NCBI GenBank assembly: GCA_934716785.1
Contig: CAKUYM010000041.1
Coordinates: 1 to 19,584 of the forward strand
From: an uncultured Bacteroides sp.
GTDB lineage: Bacteria; Bacteroidota; Bacteroidia; Bacteroidales; Bacteroidaceae
DNA length: 19,584 nucleotides
Reading direction: 5' to 3'
Under the pieces are notes generated by a model, which did no database searches, was not told where the DNA came from, and saw nothing but the letters and a program-made list of their open reading frames with translations. Below are positions 14,275 through 19,584 of this stretch, piece by piece. The position numbers were made by a program, and so were the translations under genes. Each line of letters begins with the position of its first letter. Position 1 is the first letter of the stretch.

Positions 14275-14282
14275 CAAATGTA
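14275..14282 (-). promoter_or_regulatory. Bacteroides -7 promoter box for the rlmN-secG unit
   Basis: On the minus strand this reads TACATTTG, an exact TAnnTTTG match, 28 bases before the rlmN ATG and downstream of the ppiD terminator. It is the only good promoter box seen for the seven-gene unit. No TTTG is found at the -33 position. Confidence 0.55.
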
Positions 14283-14347
14283 AGGAAATAAAGTCGATTT
14301 CCATATAGCGATAATGTAAAAGTTAACAAAATTCATTTATTCACCAT

Positions 14348-14383
14348 AAAGAACACAAAGAACACAAAGGACACGGAAGACAC
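14348..14383. repeat. Four 9-bp tandem repeats next to the ppiD terminator
   Basis: Four consecutive 9-mers, AAAGAACAC (14348-14356), AAAGAACAC (14357-14365), AAAGGACAC (14366-14374) and GGAAGACAC (14375-14383), lead into GGAGAAAA. The last part shares the 13-mer GACACGGAGAAAA with the palindrome at 7848-7860. Confidence 0.8.
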
Positions 14384-14387
14384 GGAG

Positions 14388-14452
14388 AAAAAAAATATTC
14401 AGGCATAAATTATACGCATCTTTTGATAAACGTATAATTTATGCCTGAATAT
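14388..14452 (-). terminator. Strong intrinsic terminator of ppiD
   Basis: On the minus strand, 27 bases past the ppiD stop, a perfect 22-bp stem (14431-14452 with 14395-14416) closes a 14-base loop and is followed at once by seven Ts and a C (14394-14387). The stem is A/T-rich but long. A further 7-bp outer pairing, AGGACAC (14368-14374) with GTGTCCT (14461-14467), could extend the structure. Confidence 0.85.
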
Positions 14453-14479
14453 CAGACCCTGTGTCCTCTACGATGAATC

Positions 14480-16621
14480 TTAGAAGAACAGGTAGCGTGT
14501 ATCTTTCACATTTGCCTTCAGATACAAATCGTTCAGCAGACGGCTGGCGAAGCGTGCGTGCATATTTGCCAATGTAGCTTCTTCTGTTTTAGCGTCGAAC
14601 GTTTCGTCCTGTTTATCCTTGCCATATACTTGCAGCACATATACACCGGCATTACCCTTGATAGGTGCGCTCAACTGGTTCTCGGCAGATACGGAAGCGT
14701 ATGCGCCCACCAGCGGTTCACTGCTGCGCAATGAAGATACGTAGGCAGGAGCTGCGAATGTAACCATCTTCAAAGAATCGCTCACAGCGTCTGTCATAGA
14801 CTTGTACTGATCGAATGAAGTAGCGTTGGCAGCCTTCATGTCAGCCATGATCTTTTCAGCCTTCTTATCCTTCACGATTTCGGCTCTCAGCAATTCCTGT
14901 ACGGCTTTCAGCGGACGGTATCCTTCCGGTTTGACGTTCACCAAGCCCACTACCATCATGTGGTCGCTTTCGCCACACTCGTACAAGCCTGAAACTTCAC
15001 CCGGTTTAGCTTTTTCGAACGCCCATCTCAAGGCTTCCTTCGTACCTCTCACGCCACCGATACCATGTTCGGAGCTGTTCAGGTCACCTCTGTCAAGCAG
15101 TCTGTATCCGGCTTCTTCAGCGTTGGCAGCCATCTTCTCTACGGAAGGATTGGCAGCGATAAACTGGCTGAAGTCATTGTAAGCGCGGTTGTAGGTCTCT
15201 TTGCTAAACTCAACTTCGCGTTTTACGACAGCCACTTTATATTTGTCCTTTACAGCCTTCTTGTTGGTCACCTGCAGAATCACGTTGGCTTGTCCCAGCG
15301 GCAGGTTCACCAGTTCGTTCACACCCGTACTGTTGACGGTAGAGATGAACTTCAGGTTGTCACCGTCAAGCGGCGCACCCTCATATTGTGCGGCAGTCAG
15401 CCAGTTTGAATCACCGGTCTGGCCGTATTTCTTAGCCAGCTCAGCGAAGTTGGCACCACCTTTGATAGCATTATAGATACTGTCTGCCAGTGTCTTTGTC
15501 TTCGCAGCGTCTTCTGCGTATACCTGAATCTGACGGAACTCTACAGAGTCGGCAGCGGCAGCCTTGGCGACAACCTTAAAAGAGTTGATCGTGTTGTCGG
15601 CACCGTTGTAGTAAGGACCGTAAACCGAACCTACGGAAGCAGAGTCCAGACGTGCCACTACATCCGACGGGAATGCCGTCTTGTTATAGAACAGGTCTAC
15701 ATACGGAGTTTCGGAACCTACCGAACGGATGAAAGCAGTGTAATCGTCTGTTGTAGTAGCCAACTGTGCCGTAGCCTCGTCCACTTCAGTCTGGATGGCA
15801 GCTCTGTCTGCTGCGCTGGCAGTCACCTGTACGTCGATGTACTTGATGTCGCGAGTTTCCTGATATTGCTTGAACTCTTCCTTCTTCTTATTATACAAAT
15901 CCTTCAGTTCGGATTCCTTCACTACGATAGTAGAGTCTACTACGGAAGAGTAAGGAATACCTGCCAACAGAACGTTGTACTGGTTCACCCTTGCATCGAA
16001 AGCATCCTGTGCCTCTACCGGGTTGGAGAGAAGAGCTTTGGAAACCAATGACTGATACTTCTCTGCCAGACGGCTTTGGATCAAAGTCTTCTGGATGAAC
16101 GACCAGTATTTATACATCTTTTGGTATTGTTCCGCATACTGTGCCGGCATCTGAGATTCGTTCATCTTGGCATATTCAACGAGGAATTTGTTCAACATAT
16201 CCTTGTCGAAGTTTCCTGTTTGCGGATTTTGGAAAGGAGTCTGACGCAGCAAAGGATGCACGCCTGCCTTCAGGATATCCTGAATTTCGGCAGTAGAGAC
16301 AGTCAGTCCCAAAGCCTTCGCTTCGTTTTCAATCAGTTTATTGTTTACGTAGGAACGCCATACTTCGTCGCGCACCTGGTTGGTCTGTTCGTCGTTCAAG
16401 GCGGTCACTCCACGCATGAGTTTCACCACTTCGGTATATTCTTCTACCAAATTCTGATACTCTTGAGCGGAAAGAGCGTCTCCGTTCACCTCACCTACGT
16501 CATGTGCCTGATGCGGCTGCATCACCTTCCATGCGTCACCCGCAATGAAAGCAAACAGCGCCAAGCCGATAACAATCACCAATAGAGGTCCTTTCGACCT
16601 AATGTTTTGTAACGTTGCCAT
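14480..16621 (-). CDS. ppiD: PpiD/SurA-like periplasmic peptidyl-prolyl isomerase, membrane anchored
   Basis: A chaperone-type parvulin that assists folding of proteins leaving the Sec channel or heading for the outer membrane. The 713-residue protein has one N-terminal membrane helix (about 12-28) preceded by the short cytoplasmic MATLQNIRSK, a SurA_N-like chaperone region at about 40-250 (GEVNGDALSAQEYQNLVEEY is characteristic), a parvulin domain at about 358-455 (EFRQIQV, then FAELAKKYGQTGD), and a second, more diverged parvulin-like part toward the C-terminus. Layout matches PpiD rather than soluble SurA. It follows the CNNM gene after 121 bases, where a near-consensus -7 box TATCTTCG (16680-16687) suggests its own promoter, and ends at a strong terminator. 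Confidence 0.9.
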   Translation of the reverse strand: MATLQNIRSKGPLLVIVIGLALFAFIAGDAWKVMQPHQAHDVGEVNGDALSAQEYQNLVEEYTEVVKLMRGVTALNDEQTNQVRDEVWRSYVNNKLIENEAKALGLTVSTAEIQDILKAGVHPLLRQTPFQNPQTGNFDKDMLNKFLVEYAKMNESQMPAQYAEQYQKMYKYWSFIQKTLIQSRLAEKYQSLVSKALLSNPVEAQDAFDARVNQYNVLLAGIPYSSVVDSTIVVKESELKDLYNKKKEEFKQYQETRDIKYIDVQVTASAADRAAIQTEVDEATAQLATTTDDYTAFIRSVGSETPYVDLFYNKTAFPSDVVARLDSASVGSVYGPYYNGADNTINSFKVVAKAAAADSVEFRQIQVYAEDAAKTKTLADSIYNAIKGGANFAELAKKYGQTGDSNWLTAAQYEGAPLDGDNLKFISTVNSTGVNELVNLPLGQANVILQVTNKKAVKDKYKVAVVKREVEFSKETYNRAYNDFSQFIAANPSVEKMAANAEEAGYRLLDRGDLNSSEHGIGGVRGTKEALRWAFEKAKPGEVSGLYECGESDHMMVVGLVNVKPEGYRPLKAVQELLRAEIVKDKKAEKIMADMKAANATSFDQYKSMTDAVSDSLKMVTFAAPAYVSSLRSSEPLVGAYASVSAENQLSAPIKGNAGVYVLQVYGKDKQDETFDAKTEEATLANMHARFASRLLNDLYLKANVKDTRYLFF

Positions 16622-16679
16622 TTTAATTAATACGATTTATGTTTATTATTATATTTCTTTCTTTTGCCGTTTTAGCGCA

Positions 16680-16687
16680 CGAAGATA
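16680..16687 (-). promoter_or_regulatory. Possible -7 box for ppiD
   Basis: On the minus strand this reads TATCTTCG, one base off TAnnTTTG, 58 bases before the ppiD ATG in the only sizeable gap of its block. It would allow ppiD to be expressed apart from the upstream genes. Confidence 0.35.
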
Positions 16688-16742
16688 CAAAAAATGCTTA
16701 TATGCATCTATTTATTAGCCAAAAATTTCTTGAATATCGTTA

Positions 16743-17999
16743 TTATTCCAATACTTTGAGGCGAACGAGCTCTATTTTCGTTGCCGTGACCTTGATAATC
16801 TTGAACTGATAACGCCCTATCTGTATCACCTCATGCAATTTCGGGAAACTCTGATATTGGTTGAGAATCAATCCGCCCACCGTCAGGTAGTCGTCCGATT
16901 CGGGCAAGTCGAGCCCGAACGTCTCATTGACCTTCTCTATCTCCAGACGGGCAGACAGCACATACTCGTGCTCCTCCACCTGCTTGCAGATATAAGACGT
17001 ATTGTCGTGCTCGTCTTCTATATCGCCAAAAATCTCCTCCACCAAGTCTTCCAATGACACAATGCCTGCCGTTCCGCCAAATTCGTCCACCACTACGGCA
17101 ATCGTCTTCTTCTGCTGCATGAACAACTTCATCAGTTTGTGCGCCGACATCGTTTCGGGCACAATCGGCACTTGCTTCACGTTGTCGTGCCAGTCTTTCG
17201 GGGCACGAAACATTTCCGACGAGTGGATATAGCCCACCACATTGTCGATATTACCGTCGTAAACGATAATCTTGGATATGCCCGACTCGATGAAGCGGTT
17301 CTTCAGTTCGTCAAGCGTGGTAGTCAGGTCTACCGCCACCACCTCCGTGCGCGGCACGATACAGTCGCGTATCTTTATATTCGAGAAGTCGAGTGCGTTC
17401 TGAAAGAATTTCACCTCCGTATCCAGCTCCTCCTCATTCTCGGCGTTGTCGATGCTGCTCTGTACGAAGTAGTCCAAGTCCACCTTACCGAAAGCGATGT
17501 CGGAAGCCTTCTTGTCCATCTTCATTCCGAAAAGGCGAAGACACAGGCTCGACAAGCCTGACGATAACTTGGAGATGGGATACAATACGACATAACAGAT
17601 AATGAGCGGCAGCGCGAAGAGATTCAATGCCAGATTGGGATTGATCTTGAAGATTGTCTTCGGCAAGAACTCTCCGGTCACCAGTATTATCAGGGTAGAA
17701 ATGACGGTCTGCGCCAGCACCATCAGGAAGTGGTTTTCAATAAATCCCGACAGCAGGCTGTCACCGATAATCTGCGCCATAAGGATACCGTAGATGACCA
17801 GTGCTATATTGTTGCCCACCAGCATGGTGGAGATAAATTCATTGGGATGTTTGAAAAAGACGGAAAGGATGCGGGAGGTGATTCCTCCCTTGCGTTCCAT
17901 CTCAAAACGCAGTTTGTCTACCGACACGAAAGCTATCTCCATTCCTGAGAAGAAAGCGGAGAAAAGCATAGTGATTATTAGAGAGATATAAATATTCAT
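16743..17999 (-). CDS. CNNM/CBS-domain membrane protein (CorC/HlyC, GldE-like family)
   Basis: A 418-residue inner-membrane protein. Residues 1-160 form the CNNM (DUF21) domain with about four membrane helices and the signatures FSGMEIAF (17-24), GNNIA (63-67) and GEFLPKT (109-115). A CBS pair follows at about 210-325, beginning at the typical VPRTEV (215-220) and including VVDEFGGTAGIVSLEDLVEE (303-322), and a CorC_HlyC transporter-associated domain completes it (about 340-415). Members are linked to Mg2+ or Na+ transport; Bacteroidetes relatives include GldE, and the hemolysin label often used is historical. It lies three bases after lptC and belongs to the same unit. The ion and physiological role are not visible from sequence. 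Confidence 0.93.
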   Translation of the reverse strand: MNIYISLIITMLFSAFFSGMEIAFVSVDKLRFEMERKGGITSRILSVFFKHPNEFISTMLVGNNIALVIYGILMAQIIGDSLLSGFIENHFLMVLAQTVISTLIILVTGEFLPKTIFKINPNLALNLFALPLIICYVVLYPISKLSSGLSSLCLRLFGMKMDKKASDIAFGKVDLDYFVQSSIDNAENEEELDTEVKFFQNALDFSNIKIRDCIVPRTEVVAVDLTTTLDELKNRFIESGISKIIVYDGNIDNVVGYIHSSEMFRAPKDWHDNVKQVPIVPETMSAHKLMKLFMQQKKTIAVVVDEFGGTAGIVSLEDLVEEIFGDIEDEHDNTSYICKQVEEHEYVLSARLEIEKVNETFGLDLPESDDYLTVGGLILNQYQSFPKLHEVIQIGRYQFKIIKVTATKIELVRLKVLE

Positions 18000-18002
18000 A
18001 GT

Positions 18003-18653
18003 TTATTTCACAGAATCTTTTTTCACGGAGTCCGGCAAGGCTTTTACTTCCGGTTGCGTAGTACCCGCATCGTCTTCTACATAGAAAATACCTTCTATAT
18101 TATGAATGGTATAGACGGTCATTTGCTGATTGGAGTCGAACCCGTGTCCGGTAATGACCCTGTCGGGTTGCTGTATACGTATATACTTGTCGGAATACAC
18201 CTTCTGGGTGGCCTCGTTCCAGTAAAGCAGTTCCGTATTAAAGCGCTCGCCTTTCCGGTTCTGTATGTCGACATGCCCTATCAGCTTCCACAGTCTTTCT
18301 TTGTCATAGTAATAGGCAGTATCCGCTTTGATACTGGCTTCTACATGAAAGATAGAGTCAAACTGTTCGAGATACACTCCCTTTTCAAACGCCCAATAAG
18401 ACGGTTTCTTGCGGTCGTAGACGTCCCACTCTTCCGTTTTCACCCTGTAGCGTGTCACTCCCGAATCGGATATAAGGGTGGTCACCCCCATCGTGCGCAT
18501 CATCGGAAGAGAGTCGCGTTCGGTGATAGCCTCACCCATCGCTTTCGTCTTACCGCCGCATGACGAGAATAAAAGAAGCATAACAACTGCCCCAAGGGCA
18601 ATTGTTATGCTTATGCTTTTATGCAACAAACGTTTACTTCGTTTTCGCAACAT
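18003..18653 (-). CDS. lptC: LPS export protein LptC, lipoprotein form
   Basis: LptC links the inner-membrane LptBFG exporter to the periplasmic bridge. The 216-residue protein shows a basic start (MLRKRSKRLLHK), a hydrophobic stretch at about 14-29 and a lipobox-like FSSC with C32, so it may be acylated, unlike the E. coli protein, which has a plain membrane anchor. The body has the LptC/LptA-type beta pattern: TTLISDSGVTRYRVKTEEW, then FEKGVYLEQFD, ADTAYYYDKERLWKLIGHV and RFNTELLYWNEATQKVYSD. It sits six bases after the TPR gene and three before the CNNM gene. LptE is 8 kb away in the neighbouring unit on the same strand. Confidence 0.92.
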   Translation of the reverse strand: MLRKRSKRLLHKSISITIALGAVVMLLLFSSCGGKTKAMGEAITERDSLPMMRTMGVTTLISDSGVTRYRVKTEEWDVYDRKKPSYWAFEKGVYLEQFDSIFHVEASIKADTAYYYDKERLWKLIGHVDIQNRKGERFNTELLYWNEATQKVYSDKYIRIQQPDRVITGHGFDSNQQMTVYTIHNIEGIFYVEDDAGTTQPEVKALPDSVKKDSVK

Positions 18654-18659
18654 ACATTA

Positions 18660-19584
18660 TTATCTGATCGTTGTAGTCTCTCCGATCCAGCCACCGATAG
18701 TGATGCGGTCGCCTTGCTTGTAACCCAACATGAAGAGGTCTTTAGCCTGCGGAGTATGAGCTGAATATCTACTGATTAAGCCGTTAGCTTCTTCAGCCAC
18801 ACTGGGGTCAACCTGTTTTGCACGTTGCAATTTGTCGATTATCGCAAAGTACGTACACTTGTTCAACGCGCTCTCATCGCTCCAATTGGGGCTTGTTGCG
18901 TAAAGGTTGGCAATCAGGATATAGGGAGCACCGTAGTTTTCGTTGTAGCCGATAGCCTTCTGGCAGTAAGCTCTTGCTTGAGACAGTTTCTTGGCAGAAG
19001 CCAATACGGCAGCAGCGGTATACGCCTTTTCTGCTTTCTTCACTTTATCTTCTTCCAAGTTTATCGCTTCGTCAAAGAACTTCACAGCACCATCAATATC
19101 ACCCTTCTTGAATGCTTGGTAAGCACAACCGGTAGCAGCTTCCGAAGTAGGCTCAATCTTATATGAATAGTAAGATGCCTGCTGGTATGCTTCACTTTCG
19201 GTACATTTCATCATCTTCATGATGTCGATTACCTTCTTCAAGTATTCCAAATCAGTCTGGTTGGCCTCCACTTTCGGTCCATAGATACCTTGCAGAGATT
19301 CGCAGTCGGCAGTTCCGCTGTTTACGAACAGAGCAACCAAGTTGTCCTTGATACCTTGCAGATTTTTCTTCTTAGCCTCATTGGCTTCGGCAGCGATAGC
19401 CTCGTCCGCATATTCGGATGCAGCCAGATAATCCTGGATGAATTGTTCCTTATGGCTCGGATCCGCTTTCAGTTTGTCCAAAGACATCTGTAAGAAATAG
19501 AACAAAGTAGCGGCAGCCGATTCGGACTTGGCTGCATTTACAGACTGGCTCAACCATTGATAAGCCAAGCTCGCGTCAATCTTC
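18660..19584 (-). CDS. Tetratricopeptide-repeat protein, 3' part (start outside window)
   Basis: The minus-strand frame is open to the window edge and gives 307 residues. The frame's first visible codons read KIDASLAYQWL; an apparent TTG start at 19568 is simply an internal Leu codon, so the real start is beyond 19584. Helical repeats typical of TPR run through it, clearest in GCAYQAFKKGDIDGAVKFFD followed by AYTAAAVLASAKKLSQARAY and AIGYNENYGAPYILIANLYA. The C-terminal segment DRITIGGWIGETTTIR is a short beta-type tail. It lies directly before lptC, and this placement is common in Bacteroidales; a role in the envelope is likely but unproven. A signal peptide cannot be checked. Confidence 0.88.
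   Translation of the reverse strand, partial: KIDASLAYQWLSQSVNAAKSESAAATLFYFLQMSLDKLKADPSHKEQFIQDYLAASEYADEAIAAEANEAKKKNLQGIKDNLVALFVNSGTADCESLQGIYGPKVEANQTDLEYLKKVIDIMKMMKCTESEAYQQASYYSYKIEPTSEAATGCAYQAFKKGDIDGAVKFFDEAINLEEDKVKKAEKAYTAAAVLASAKKLSQARAYCQKAIGYNENYGAPYILIANLYATSPNWSDESALNKCTYFAIIDKLQRAKQVDPSVAEEANGLISRYSAHTPQAKDLFMLGYKQGDRITIGGWIGETTTIR

Noticed and set aside
13212..14282. A sigma-54 (-24/-12) promoter upstream of the unit that contains the activator gene
   Set aside because: No TGGCAC-N5-TTGC-like match was seen before rlmN; the TACATTTG box of the primary sigma factor explains the start better.
19566..19568. TTG start of the TPR protein at 19568
   Set aside because: The frame continues upstream to the window edge with plausible codons, so the TTG is an internal leucine and the gene is truncated by the window.

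Overview
The window reads as a chromosomal core region from a member of the Bacteroidales, most likely genus Bacteroides. Three things point there. Protein families such as DUF4831, DUF4837 and a lipoprotein-type LptC are typical of that group. Gene starts lack strong Shine-Dalgarno boxes and have A/T-rich leaders. Several genes are preceded by the Bacteroides -7 promoter box TAnnTTTG. The species cannot be named from sequence alone.

Layout. Positions 1-1944 (minus strand) hold hpt, adk and the 5' part of obg, a purine salvage, nucleotide and ribosome-assembly GTPase cluster. A two-gene toxin-antitoxin-like pair (a 48-residue Lys-rich protein plus a PIN-domain protein, 2123-2691, minus) sits between hpt and the plus-strand gene for the NAD(P)HX repair enzyme (2938-4449). 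A secreted DUF4831 protein follows, with an unusual leader of 22-bp tandem repeats, then a small membrane protein (5705-5992). Convergent to these on the minus strand are a PqqD-like protein and an MFS transporter (6025-7789).

From 7976 to 19584 everything is on the minus strand in two blocks. The block transcribed rlmN - DUF4837 lipoprotein - pdxA - sigma-54-type activator - lptE - TPR-like protein - secG (14246 down to 7976) is tightly packed, starts at a TACATTTG box and ends in a hairpin region. The block TPR protein - lptC - CNNM/CBS protein - ppiD (19584 down to 14480) ends at an excellent intrinsic terminator with a perfect 22-bp stem. Together the two blocks supply parts of envelope biogenesis: LPS transport (LptC, LptE), protein export (SecG) and periplasmic folding (PpiD-like).

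No RNA genes, insertion sequences, CRISPR arrays or prophage genes were seen. No gene-free stretch exceeds 300 bases; the longest are 2692-2937, 14247-14479, 7790-7975, 1945-2122 and 4450-4611. All but 1945-2122, which holds only the hpt promoter box, carry repeats or dyads described below. The most unusual items are the repeat-built leader of the DUF4831 gene, the minimal antitoxin with a nearly leaderless promoter, a 17-bp duplication carrying the stop codons of two convergent genes, and the Met/Gly-rich linker of the activator.
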